This document shows, piece by piece, positions 55,092 to 63,885 of a stretch of 64,000 nucleotides of DNA. The notes under the pieces were generated by a model that saw only the letters and a list, made by a program, of their open reading frames with translations, was not told the DNA's origin and did not search any database. Position 1 is the first letter of the stretch. The number at the start of each line of letters is the position of its first letter. This DNA comes from Thermoguttaceae bacterium. GTDB taxonomy: Bacteria > Planctomycetota > Planctomycetia > Pirellulales > Thermoguttaceae. Location of the stretch: NCBI GenBank assembly GCA_025062105.1, contig JANXAQ010000121.1:46159-110158 (forward strand), read 5' to 3'. The position numbers and the translations under genes are program-made.

Positions 55092-56339
55092 ATGCATCGA
55101 CGGGAATTTTTACACAAGTTGAGTAGCAGTGCTGCTCCGGTGGTTTTGGGAGGCAACTGGTGGCTCCGTCGCGGTTTAGCTGCTACCCAGACTCGACTAT
55201 TGCCAGGCGTTCTGAGTTGGGAGGGTAGCTGCTTGCTGGCAGCGGATCGGCCGGTGGTGATCGAAAAACCGATCCATGGAGCGGTGCTCAACCGCCGCCA
55301 AGGCCAACTGACCCCAGAAGGACTCCAAATTACCATCCAAGGCCGAGCGCCGGAAGGTTGGCAGGTTCGGGTCAACGGCCAGATAGCCAGCAGAAACCAG
55401 CAAGCCTTTGAATCTCCGGTGCTGCTAAAGTCGCATGAGAACGAGGTGATGGCCACAGCCGAAGGCCCAGACGGTCAAAAGGCAGAAGATCGGATCCGAG
55501 TAGTTTGGGACCGGCATAGTTTTCCTCGTTACCGGGTGGCCATCGACGACAATAGCTTTTTCCTTCGGGACATTGCTCAGAAGCAGTATAAATCGCTCTT
55601 TGACTGTTTTTATCTAGCCAATTTGCGCAAATTGCACCAGAAATACGGAACAAAGTTTGTGCTGAATATTTACTACACCACTGGCGAGGACTTCAATTTA
55701 AGTCAATTTCCGGATCGGTACCGAGGTGAGTGGCGGGACAATGCCAATTGGCTTCGGCTTGCCTTCCATGCCTGGGCGAACGATCCGCCCCGACCCTATC
55801 AGGACGCACCGGCAGAAAAACTGCTGCATGATTTCGACAAAATCGCTGCCGAGATTAAACGTTTTGCTGGCGAGGAAGCCTACAGCCCCACTACCGTGGT
55901 TCATTGGGCCATGACCCGTCATGAGGTATTTAAACCTTTGTATGAGCGGGGGGTTCGAGTGCTGAGTGGCTATTTTTCCAAAAACGCCGAAGGCCGATGG
56001 GATATCAACTACCGATGGGACGACTTACATTCCGAATATATTTCCACCCATGACGTCTGGAAAGACTTTAATTCCGGTATTGTTTTCTCGAAGGTGGATA
56101 TTGTCCTGGACCAGACGCCGGTGGAAAAAATCGTGCCTACCCTAGAGCCCCTAACCAAAAATCCAAATACCGCCGAACTAATGGATTTATTAACACATGA
56201 ACAATATTTCTGGCCATTTTATGGGAATTATCGGCCTGACATGGTCGAGCGCGTAGAGACGGCTGTGCGTTTTGTCACCGAACAGGGTTACAAACCGGTC
56301 TTCTGGCACGAAGGATTTCTTGGTGCTCCGTTGGAATAA
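55092..56339 (+). CDS. Exported protein with Tat-like signal, polysaccharide-deacetylase-like fold
   Basis: A 415-aa protein with ATG after AAGGAA. The N-terminus, MHRREFLHKLSSSAAPVVLGG, resembles a twin-arginine signal with the RREFL core. Residues about 60-140 form a beta-sandwich-like part (GAVLNRRQGQLTPEGLQITI). About 150-410 resembles the NodB/polysaccharide-deacetylase or GH57-like barrel: YRVAIDDNSFFLRDIA, FVLNIYYTTGED, and LAFHAWANDPPRPYQDAPA, where His and Asp could be catalytic or metal ligands. The ending is FWHEGFLGAPLE. The relation is by pattern only, so the substrate is unknown. It stands alone, with a family-A element 71 bp downstream. Confidence 0.75.
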   Translation: MHRREFLHKLSSSAAPVVLGGNWWLRRGLAATQTRLLPGVLSWEGSCLLAADRPVVIEKPIHGAVLNRRQGQLTPEGLQITIQGRAPEGWQVRVNGQIASRNQQAFESPVLLKSHENEVMATAEGPDGQKAEDRIRVVWDRHSFPRYRVAIDDNSFFLRDIAQKQYKSLFDCFYLANLRKLHQKYGTKFVLNIYYTTGEDFNLSQFPDRYRGEWRDNANWLRLAFHAWANDPPRPYQDAPAEKLLHDFDKIAAEIKRFAGEEAYSPTTVVHWAMTRHEVFKPLYERGVRVLSGYFSKNAEGRWDINYRWDDLHSEYISTHDVWKDFNSGIVFSKVDIVLDQTPVEKIVPTLEPLTKNPNTAELMDLLTHEQYFWPFYGNYRPDMVERVETAVRFVTEQGYKPVFWHEGFLGAPLE

Positions 56340-56410
56340 GGAGAAGTCTGCGGAAGTGAAGAGGATATTTTTACCGTGTTGGTTTATCCTCCTTCTAACC
56401 CAATATCTAA

Positions 56411-56560
56411 GCTCGACTTTTGCCATTTTCCCTAACTTGGTTTAACTCCATGAGTTACAACGAATCCTCGTTTTGTTCACGCAATTTCCTAACTCCAATC
56501 ATTTCAAGGAGTTAGAACTTTCTGCCTTCGGCAGGAGACCAAAAATGGCAAAAGTCGAGC
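56411..56560 (+). repeat. Family A inverted-repeat element (A19)
   Basis: 150 bp; ends GCTCGACTTTTGCCATTTTC and AAAAATGGCAAAAGTCGAGC; TAA on both sides. Confidence 0.93.
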
Positions 56561-56563
56561 TAA

Positions 56564-56687
56564 TAGGCTCTCCTAAAAGTATTTTCTATGATGAAAGGAG
56601 TTTTCCTTCTTCAATTCCTCAGAATCCCAAGAATCCTTGTTTTTAAGGAGTCTGAAGGGTGGCGCCGGTCGGCCCAAAACCCATTAA
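56564..56687 (-). repeat. Truncated family C element (C4)
   Basis: Reversed; begins TAGGCTCTCCTAAAAG directly behind the TAA of A19 and runs through ATCCTTGTTTTTAAGGAGTC to CCATTAAG, where a half B element starts. Confidence 0.72.
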
Positions 56688-56804
56688 GTTGCTAGCATTG
56701 CTAGGATCCAATAGATCGTAGGTGTTCGGATTGTAGAACCGAAACGGCTATAGAATCGAAAGTTCATCTAGTTCACTACGTGTTCAGAATTTTGCGGAGG
56801 TTCC
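56688..56804 (-). repeat. Half family B element (B17)
   Basis: Only the core TTGCTAGCATTGCTAGG and the reversed left half ending TTTTGCGGAGGTTCC are present. Confidence 0.72.
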
Positions 56805-57170
56805 TAGGGGAATGATGTCTCTCGACGGCTGATAGGGGGTTTGACGCCTGGCAAATTTGGTGTGGATGTGGTACACTCCGGGTCATCTTGTCGCAGTGGG
56901 CCGAATGTGGTCTAATGAAATCGTCGTAACAATTCAGCCAAGTACAGTGGGTCTATTGGATCCCATTTCCTTTGGTCAAGGGGTAGCCTGAAAGGAGATT
57001 GCGGCGTCAGGTTCCAGTCGAGATAGGCCACGGGCCAGACGGCCGCACACTAGCTTCCTGACCCAGCCTGTTTTGCAGCCTGGTCTCTGCCACGAGGAGG
57101 AGAAGTAACTTTCTTCACTCGGGGGGAATGCCCCACTTTTCCAAAGTGCTCTTATCTAGGAGATCTACCG
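56805..57170. other. Upstream region of the kinase gene
   Basis: About 370 bp without a gene or a recognised repeat. Confidence 0.4.
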
Positions 57171-58610
57171 ATGGACCCCATTGTGCAGCAAGTGCTGGAG
57201 AGCCAGCATGGGCTTCGGATTGTGCGGCGGATTGCCCGGGGCGGATTTGCTGAGGTTTTTGAAGCTCAAGCTATTCCCAGCGGCATTCCCTGTGCGATAA
57301 AAGTCTCCCTGGACCCACTCGACGACGACAATCCGGCAATTGCCAAGGAGCTGGAAAATCTCCAATATCTGAAGCTACTGTCAGGGCATCCGCGGATTGT
57401 GGTGTTGATGGATGTTTGGGTAGTTGGCGGTTATTTGGTGACCCGATGGGAATTGGCCCCGGATGAAAAGATTCGGTCTCTGGAAGACCTTTTGAAGCAC
57501 TACCAGAGCGAGGGCCAGAAAGGCATTCCGCCCGAACGGTTGCTGCGCTATATCAGCGAGGCGGCCGAGGGAATTGACTTCCTAAACGGTCAGGGCATCT
57601 ACCATCGGGACATCAAACCGGCCAATCTGCTGCTATTTTGGGACCATGTAAAGATTGGTGATTTAGGGTTGGCGAAGTTTGTGGGGGCTTCGGTCGGGTC
57701 GCATTCTGGGGCAGGCACCATGGGTTATCTGCCACCAGAAGCGTACCAGGGGGAACTGAGCTCTACCGTAGATCTGTATAGTTTAGCTGCTACTTATCTA
57801 AAGCTCCGGACTGGTCAGGAACCTTTTGGTCGGAATCCCGAAGAAATCCTCCAGAGGCAGAAAAATGCCGATCCGATTCTCAATGGTCTTAGTAAGACGG
57901 AGGCGGCCGTAGTGCGGCAAGCTTTAGCTCCGGAACCGGAGGATCGTCCGCAGGAAGACGCCCGGGCCTGGTGCCGACAGTTGGCCGATGCCCTTGGGAT
58001 GGTTCCCAACCAGTCCCCCGTTTTCCAGCAAGCACAACAGTCTGCATCCAGCGCCATTGGTGTATCGGCTGGTGTAGGGGCCGTTCAGTACCAAGCGGGA
58101 TTAGACAATTTAGCCCGGGCCGAGGAAGGTGTACGTACTGGCAGGCCCGCCATGCCGTCGTCGCCTCCTCCTGTCCCGATGGACCAGGCGGTTACCTTCG
58201 GAATTTCTGGAGCGATTGCCGGCAGTATCTTGGGCGCCATAACCGGGGCCATAGCAGGGGCAATCGTTTGGACCCTAGCCGGGGTAAATCTCAACCAGAT
58301 CAGTTTGGGCGCTCTCGGGGGGGGAATCATCGGGACCCTAGGTGGTGGGTTTCTAGCCAAGCTGGGCGGCTTCGGGAAAAGCATGCTTAGGGCCCTTGTG
58401 ACGGTCGTATTTGGTCTTGTGCTGGGGACGATTCTAGGAATTGCCCTGGCTGGCGCTTTGGGCATGGAGGAGAGCCTGCTCTCGGCAGTTCTGCTAACCG
58501 CTGCGGTGGGCGCCATGGTCTGGGGCCTCATCTGGGCGATCCTAGGTGCTTTGCTGGGGGCTAGCGATCAAACCGCCGCACTCAAAAACCCTCCCCCCTC
58601 CCTCAAATAA
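57171..58610 (+). CDS. Hanks-type Ser/Thr protein kinase with C-terminal Gly-rich membrane domain
   Basis: A 479-aa protein with ATG after AGGAGA. Kinase domain about 10-285: Gly loop IARGGFAEVFEA, Lys in CAIKVS, catalytic loop YHRDIKPANLL, metal-binding DLG in place of DFG (KIGDLGLAKF), and a PPE in place of APE (MGYLPPEAYQGE). After a linker with Ala/Ser/Pro, residues about 345-465 are four hydrophobic, Gly/Ala-rich helices (ISGAIAGSILGAITGAIAGA; LALAGAL) with glycine-zipper spacing, so a membrane location is expected. Substrates are unknown. Planctomycetes encode many such kinases; a kinase with C-terminal multi-helix Gly-zipper is less usual. The adjacent gene, on the opposite strand, ends 12 bp away. 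Confidence 0.92.
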   Translation: MDPIVQQVLESQHGLRIVRRIARGGFAEVFEAQAIPSGIPCAIKVSLDPLDDDNPAIAKELENLQYLKLLSGHPRIVVLMDVWVVGGYLVTRWELAPDEKIRSLEDLLKHYQSEGQKGIPPERLLRYISEAAEGIDFLNGQGIYHRDIKPANLLLFWDHVKIGDLGLAKFVGASVGSHSGAGTMGYLPPEAYQGELSSTVDLYSLAATYLKLRTGQEPFGRNPEEILQRQKNADPILNGLSKTEAAVVRQALAPEPEDRPQEDARAWCRQLADALGMVPNQSPVFQQAQQSASSAIGVSAGVGAVQYQAGLDNLARAEEGVRTGRPAMPSSPPPVPMDQAVTFGISGAIAGSILGAITGAIAGAIVWTLAGVNLNQISLGALGGGIIGTLGGGFLAKLGGFGKSMLRALVTVVFGLVLGTILGIALAGALGMEESLLSAVLLTAAVGAMVWGLIWAILGALLGASDQTAALKNPPPSLK

Positions 58611-58621
58611 CGAACGGGAAG

Positions 58622-61600
58622 TTATTGCCCGATCGGCGCTTCCTTCTGTTGATCAACCGGCACAAGCCGGAAGGCCTCGTCCAGTTCGACCACCTGGAGC
58701 GTCCGGCCTACCGGCAATTGACGGAGCGCCGGTTCGATCTTGGTCCGATCGCCCACAATGACCATTAGCAGCCGATCCACTTGCAAAAACTTTTGGGCGA
58801 TTTGGTGGACATCCTCCGGCTGGACAGCTTGCACCTCCGGAATAAATCGACTGAAGGCGTCATCCGGCAGATCAAACTCCAGAAGGGTTTCCAAATGTTC
58901 GGCCAATTGGCTGGCGGTTTCAAAATCCGCTGGGTATCCCCGACATAGATAATTCTTAGCAAACTCTAATTCTTTCAGGCTAACGGGCTTTGCACCACGA
59001 AGGCCCTCTATTTCGTTCAGGAATTCCTGGAGGGCTTGGGCGGTTACTTCGGTATGGACGCTGGAGACGGCGGCAAACGGCCCCGGTTGCCGAGGCCGCC
59101 AGTCAAACGCACTTCGAGCGCCATAGGTAAACCCATGCGTTTCCCGGAGGTTCATATTGAGTCGGCTGGAAAACTGGCCGCCAAAAATGGTATTCATCAC
59201 TACAAGCCGAGCATACTCTGGTGAATTCCGCCGGGCGCCGAGTTGACCCACACAAATGACCGATTGGGGAGCAGCTGGTTTATCGAGCACTAAAAGCCGA
59301 GATTGGTGGATCGGCGGTGGTTCGGGTAGCGGCGGCCCCCATCGGCCGTTCCCCTCGCACATAGGTTGCTCAGCATTTTGGCTCCGAGCGACAAGACCCG
59401 AAGCAGCTGGCTGCTCCAGGGCGGGTTGCATCCAACCGCCGACGCCTTCGGACCACTCTGTTCCCAAAGAGCGTGGTGGAAGGGTTTGAGGCTCTGTTTG
59501 GGCACTGGGCGGCCTTAGATTGGCGGGCGGATATGCTGAGGCACTCTCCGCCGGCGTTTGCGATGCCGGAGGTTCCGTCGCTTTCCAATGGCCGAAAGCC
59601 TTTTCCAGTTCGGTGGCCAACTCAGCCTGGCTCAGATCGCCAACAACAATTAAAGTGGCCCGATTCGGTCGAATATGCTGCCGATAGAACTGTTCCAGAT
59701 CGTGCCGACCGATACTCTGAATAGTTGAGGGAGTGCCTAAGGAAGGCTGCCCGTACGGATGGTCCGGCCCATACAAAGCCGCACAAAAGGCTAAATGCGC
59801 TACCATGACCGGGTCCGCACGCCATTGCCGAAGCCGACCTAATGCCAATTGCTTCTCTCGGTCCAACTGGTTTTCTGGGAAGAGCGGTTGGCAGATTACC
59901 TCTGCATAAAGCCGAAGGGCTTCGGTCCAGGATCGGCGAAGCGTAAACAGCCGGGCACCGCTGGTGTCCCAATCGGCGCCGATCGACAGGCTGGCGCCAA
60001 GCCGAGCTAAAGCAGCAGCCAATTCTTCACCACTTCGCTTTTGAGTGCCTTCGTCCCAGACAGCTGCCATCAGATGGGCCAACCCCGCCTTGCCTGCCGG
60101 ATCCGAAGACCGTCCAGCCCGAAAGAGCATCTGGCAGATCACTAAGGGCAGTTCATGATACTCGGCAAAGACCACCTCTAAACCGTTGCTCAATTGGAAC
60201 CGGCTAAAGGGCGGAAAGGTGAACTTCGGCGGCGGACCGGGCGGAGGCAACCGAGTGCGATCCGGCTGCTCGATTGTCGCTGCGTGCTCAGCATCCAAAG
60301 GCGACGGTGCACTCTGGTGGCTTTTGGGTATTTTCGGATTGATCTCCGCTTGTTTATCAGCGGAAGCCGGATGGTGTCGGCCATCATCCCTTTCTTTACC
60401 AGAAGGGCTGGAAAAGTTTTTTGGGCCTGAAGAATCGGACGAAGCTTTTGGCCCTGAAGAAGCTTCATCTATGGAACCCTCTGAAGCATAGGGAGAAGGG
60501 CTTGTGGCCTGGGACAGAAGCGTTTTTCTGGCTTTGGCAGCTGGGATGCGGGGATCGGGTTCGATGGTGGTCGTCTGGCCGGGCTGGACTTCCAACACTA
60601 CCCGTGCTGAGGTCAAATACTGCTGGGCTACCCGCTGGATATCTTCCGGCCGGACCCGAACGAACCGCTCGAAATCCCGGCTTAGATTTCCTGGATCGCC
60701 GGTCATTACATTGTAGTAATTTAATTGGTCGGCCCGGCCGCCGAAACCTCCCACCGACTGCAACGAGCCGATCCAGGCCGATTCCAGCCGATGCAAAGCC
60801 TGTTGAAGTTCTTCTTCCGAGGGCGGCTGTTGCTGAATCCGTTGGATTTCCTCCAGGAGGGCATTTTCCAGTTGGGCCATCGACTGGCCCGCCCGCACCG
60901 TAGCCGTGATCCAAAATGTGCCCGCCCATTCTTGCCCTTGCTGGGAGGCGCTGACATCCTGGGCCAATTGGAGCTGGCGCACGAGCCGCTTTTCTAGCCG
61001 ACCTATCTTCGGAGCCGATAGAATCCCAGCCAATAATTCCAAGGCAGCATCATCCTGGCTAAACTCCACAGCTGTGGGCCAAACCAGATACAGCCGACCC
61101 AGGCCCACCCGGTCGGTCATCCGAATGCGCTGCTCCTGGCTCAATCGGGGCATCGGCGGTGGTCGACGTACCGGTTTCGGCCCCGCTGGAATTCCGCCAA
61201 AATATTTCGCCACCAGCCGCTTTGCCTCCGCCGGGTCAAAATCCCCAGCAATACATAGGCTGGCATTGGCCGGGTGATAAAAACACCGGAAAAACTGGGC
61301 AATATCCTCTCGGCTGGCTCGATCCAAATCTTCCATGTAGCCGATGGTCGGCCAACTGTAAGGATGCTCGGGCGGATAAAGCGCCGCTAGAATCGTCTCA
61401 TAAACTAGACCGTACGGCCGATTTTCATATGCTTGCCGACGCTCGTTTTTGACCACATCCCGCTGGTTATCCAGTTTTTCCTGGGTCATGGCCGGTAGCA
61501 GATAACCCATCCGGTCCGATTCCATCCACAGGGCCAATTCCAGGTAATTCGAAGGCACAGTCTGCCAATAATTGGTCCTGTCTTGGCTGGTCGAACCATT

Positions 61601-61903
61601 CAGCCTGCCACCAGCCTCCTGCAACGGTTTAAAATAATCCTGGTCGTAATGCTCAGAGCCTTGAAACATCATGTGCTCAAACAGGTGAGCAAAACCGGTT
61701 CGGCCAATCTGTTCGTCCTTGGAACCGACATGATACCACAGATTCACACAGACAATCGGCGTGGAACAGTCCTGATGTAAAATCACCTGTAAGCCGTTAG
61801 GCAAGCTGTATTTCTCGAATGGGATCTGGGGGATCCTACTCGGGGACTCAGTGGACACGGCTCCGCCAAACAACATACCGATCATCATCGCAACACTCCA
61901 CAT
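58622..61903 (-). CDS. Double-length M16 family zinc peptidase
   Basis: A 1093-aa protein made of two M16 halves, each normally about 450 aa, joined by a Pro/Ser/Lys-rich linker (about 470-560). The N-terminal signal-like helix (MIGMLFGGAVS) suggests export. First half: inverted zinc motif HLFEH at 73-77, downstream Glu in YGLVYETILAALYPPEHPY. The second half has the corresponding HLMAAVWDEGTQKR, which lacks the Glu and second His, so only the first half is expected to be catalytic, as in other M16 proteins with one active and one inactive half. A second low-complexity stretch lies near 790-860. The ATG at 61903 follows AAAAGGACAG. It is convergent with the kinase, 12 bp between stops. Confidence 0.92.
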   Translation of the reverse strand: MWSVAMMIGMLFGGAVSTESPSRIPQIPFEKYSLPNGLQVILHQDCSTPIVCVNLWYHVGSKDEQIGRTGFAHLFEHMMFQGSEHYDQDYFKPLQEAGGRLNGSTSQDRTNYWQTVPSNYLELALWMESDRMGYLLPAMTQEKLDNQRDVVKNERRQAYENRPYGLVYETILAALYPPEHPYSWPTIGYMEDLDRASREDIAQFFRCFYHPANASLCIAGDFDPAEAKRLVAKYFGGIPAGPKPVRRPPPMPRLSQEQRIRMTDRVGLGRLYLVWPTAVEFSQDDAALELLAGILSAPKIGRLEKRLVRQLQLAQDVSASQQGQEWAGTFWITATVRAGQSMAQLENALLEEIQRIQQQPPSEEELQQALHRLESAWIGSLQSVGGFGGRADQLNYYNVMTGDPGNLSRDFERFVRVRPEDIQRVAQQYLTSARVVLEVQPGQTTTIEPDPRIPAAKARKTLLSQATSPSPYASEGSIDEASSGPKASSDSSGPKNFSSPSGKERDDGRHHPASADKQAEINPKIPKSHQSAPSPLDAEHAATIEQPDRTRLPPPGPPPKFTFPPFSRFQLSNGLEVVFAEYHELPLVICQMLFRAGRSSDPAGKAGLAHLMAAVWDEGTQKRSGEELAAALARLGASLSIGADWDTSGARLFTLRRSWTEALRLYAEVICQPLFPENQLDREKQLALGRLRQWRADPVMVAHLAFCAALYGPDHPYGQPSLGTPSTIQSIGRHDLEQFYRQHIRPNRATLIVVGDLSQAELATELEKAFGHWKATEPPASQTPAESASAYPPANLRPPSAQTEPQTLPPRSLGTEWSEGVGGWMQPALEQPAASGLVARSQNAEQPMCEGNGRWGPPLPEPPPIHQSRLLVLDKPAAPQSVICVGQLGARRNSPEYARLVVMNTIFGGQFSSRLNMNLRETHGFTYGARSAFDWRPRQPGPFAAVSSVHTEVTAQALQEFLNEIEGLRGAKPVSLKELEFAKNYLCRGYPADFETASQLAEHLETLLEFDLPDDAFSRFIPEVQAVQPEDVHQIAQKFLQVDRLLMVIVGDRTKIEPALRQLPVGRTLQVVELDEAFRLVPVDQQKEAPIGQ

Positions 61904-62168
61904 AGGTGATCTGTCCTTTTAAAAGACATTCGGAATCCAACCTCTCCGAAGGTCCCGCAGGTTTGGAGGGCCTAGAATGTGCTTCCTCTAAATGGTATTT
62001 CTCCAAAGGTTTGCTGTCCATCCGATTGGTCTTCAGCCCAAGATCTACTTTAGGAATAGCCAATGCTTCAAGATCTTTTTTTTGAGGAATTGTGCAAGAC
62101 ATAGGTCGGCTCATCCGACTATCTTTAGAAAAACCCAAAATAATTCTCCTCTGAGGAGGAGCTCGCCA
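61904..62168. other. Upstream region of the M16 gene
   Basis: No gene or main-family repeat was recognised in these 265 bp; the family-A copy A20 follows. Confidence 0.4.
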
Positions 62169-62314
62169 CTCGACTTTGGCCATTTTTCCTAACTTGGTTT
62201 GTCTCTCGGAATTCCGACGAACCCTCTTTTAGTCCATATCGTGTCCTAACTCTAATAATTCCAGGAAGTTAGATCTTTCCCCTTCGGTAGGAAGCCAAAA
62301 TGACAAAAGTCGAT
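62169..62314 (+). repeat. Family A inverted-repeat element (A20)
   Basis: Ends CTCGACTTTGGCCATTTTTC and CCAAAATGACAAAAGTCGA. Interior CCTAACTCTAATAATTCCAG. Confidence 0.87.
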
Positions 62315-62559
62315 CTCCAACCGCTTATCTAGCTGGCCGTCGGTCTCCGGTAGATTCTCCTTGACTGGGAGATTCGTATCATCATATCGACTTGTTTGGT
62401 GGCTGTCTAACCGGTGGGACAATTTTTTCCCCATCCTAGCTCTGAGATCAACCAAGCCCCTGGATCCGAAGCCCCCTATCGCGATCTCTTGACCAGTGCT
62501 ACTAAGAAACGATAGATTAACACTTGGCTGCCTATAGCAGAAGGCGAAAAGGGGCTGCG

Positions 62560-63120
62560 ATGATGTTTAGCTACTTCAAACGATTCCGGATGGAAATCGA
62601 CTTGGCAGTGACGCCGTTGCCCCCGTTGGAATGTCCGGCGGGGTATCAGCTGTGGGCTTGGCAGGATAGATTATTAGAGGCGCACGCTCGGGCCAAATAC
62701 GAAAGTTTTTGTGATGAGATGGATGCCCATTTGTTCCCCTGTTTTGGCAGCTTGGCGGGCTGTCAGCGCCTGATGCGGGACATCACCCAACGGGCGGGCT
62801 TTCTACCGACGGCAACTTGGCTGGCTGTTTATTCTGGCCCAGAAGCACAGCTCTGGGAACCCTGTGGTACGGTGCAGGGCATCATTGACCCCCAGGGTTT
62901 TGGCTCCATTCAAAATCTTGGCGTTAGCCCACTGCATAGACGCCGAGGATTGGGCAAAGCATTGCTGGCTCATGCCCTCCACGGATTCCAACAAGCAGGT
63001 ATCTTCCGGGTCCAACTGGAAGTTACCGCCGGCAATCTAGCAGCAATCCAGTTATATCGACGGATCGGGTTTCGCACCCTCCGAACGATATATAAAGCTG
63101 TGGAAATCAATCCTGTTTAG
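62560..63120 (+). CDS. GNAT family N-acetyltransferase
   Basis: A 186-aa protein; the ATG at 62560 is chosen because AAAAGGGG lies five bases upstream. Likely transfers an acetyl group from acetyl-CoA to an unknown amine. The core is at about 115-180: strand SIQNLGVSPLHRRRGLGKAL carries the R/Q-x-x-G-x-G/A acetyl-CoA motif (RRRGLGKALLAHAL), then VQLEVTAGNLAAIQLYRRIG and F, the usual end of the fold. The N-terminal 110 residues are atypical and could set substrate specificity. It is monocistronic. Confidence 0.9.
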   Translation: MMFSYFKRFRMEIDLAVTPLPPLECPAGYQLWAWQDRLLEAHARAKYESFCDEMDAHLFPCFGSLAGCQRLMRDITQRAGFLPTATWLAVYSGPEAQLWEPCGTVQGIIDPQGFGSIQNLGVSPLHRRRGLGKALLAHALHGFQQAGIFRVQLEVTAGNLAAIQLYRRIGFRTLRTIYKAVEINPV

Positions 63121-63150
63121 AACCTCTAACAAAATGTAAATCCCGATACT
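63119..63150 (+). repeat. Partial family H element (H3)
   Basis: Only the AGAACCTCTAACAAAATGTA end is recognisable, beginning at the stop codon of the acetyltransferase gene. Confidence 0.4.
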
Positions 63151-63200
63151 TCTCAACTCCTATCCATTCCCTTGGGGGGGATAGGAAAAGTTATTTGGGT

Positions 63201-63356
63201 GGAGGCTTTCGGAAAAAAGATCTCGGCTCACTTAGCTGCCAGGTTGTTTCTACCACCAGGAAGAACTACAGCCCAGGATTTGGGCACCTTGGCTACCCAG
63301 AGCCTTCCCCGGCCGGTGGAAAAGGAAGATTGCCTACCTCCTTTTCTGACCACCTC
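63201..63356 (-). repeat. Family D inverted-repeat element (D5)
   Basis: Reversed; ends GGAGGCTTTCGGAAAAAAG and CCTTTTCTGACCACCTC, TTA on the right. Interior as D4. Confidence 0.8.
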
Positions 63357-63359
63357 TTA

Positions 63360-63509
63360 GCTCGACTTTTGCCATTTTTAGCCCTGTGCCGAAATGGGAA
63401 AGTTCTAACTCCTTGAAACTATTGGACTTAGGACATTGTGTGGACAAAAGGAAGTCTCGTCGTAACTACTGGAAACGAAAGGGGTTAGGGAAAATAGCAA
63501 AAGTCGCAC
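63360..63509 (-). repeat. Family A inverted-repeat element (A21)
   Basis: 150 bp; ends GCTCGACTTTTGCCATTTTT and AAAATAGCAAAAGTCGCAC; TTA on both sides. Confidence 0.9.
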
Positions 63510-63512
63510 TTA

Positions 63513-63661
63513 GCTCGACATTTGCCAATTTTGGCTTCGCCCTGCAGAGGGCTGTTCTAACTCCTTGTAACTATTGGACTTAGGAAATTGGGTGATCAAA
63601 GGGAAGTTTTGTCGTAACTGTCAGCAGTAAAACCAGTTAGGGAAAATGGCAAAAGTCGCGC
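63513..63661 (-). repeat. Family A inverted-repeat element (A22), head to tail with A21
   Basis: Ends GCTCGACATTTGCCAATTTT and AAAATGGCAAAAGTCGCGC. TTA at 63510-63512 is shared with A21; TTA follows at 63662-63664. Confidence 0.9.
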
Positions 63662-63885
63662 TTAGAGGCCCGGAAGCGGCCTTTCTCAGGGCCCTCTGTA
63701 GCCTGCGCACTTTATCGCTCGAATGTCGCATTTTAGGGGATTTCTTTATTTCTAAGGTATTCGGCTTTGAAGATCTATCGGCTGCCAATTTCCCAACTCC
63801 CATATTTTCAAACGGGTAGGACAAAAAGGCCTCCTTTCCGAGAAATTGGTAAATGTCGAACTACTCGAAGGCTCCAAATTTCTAA

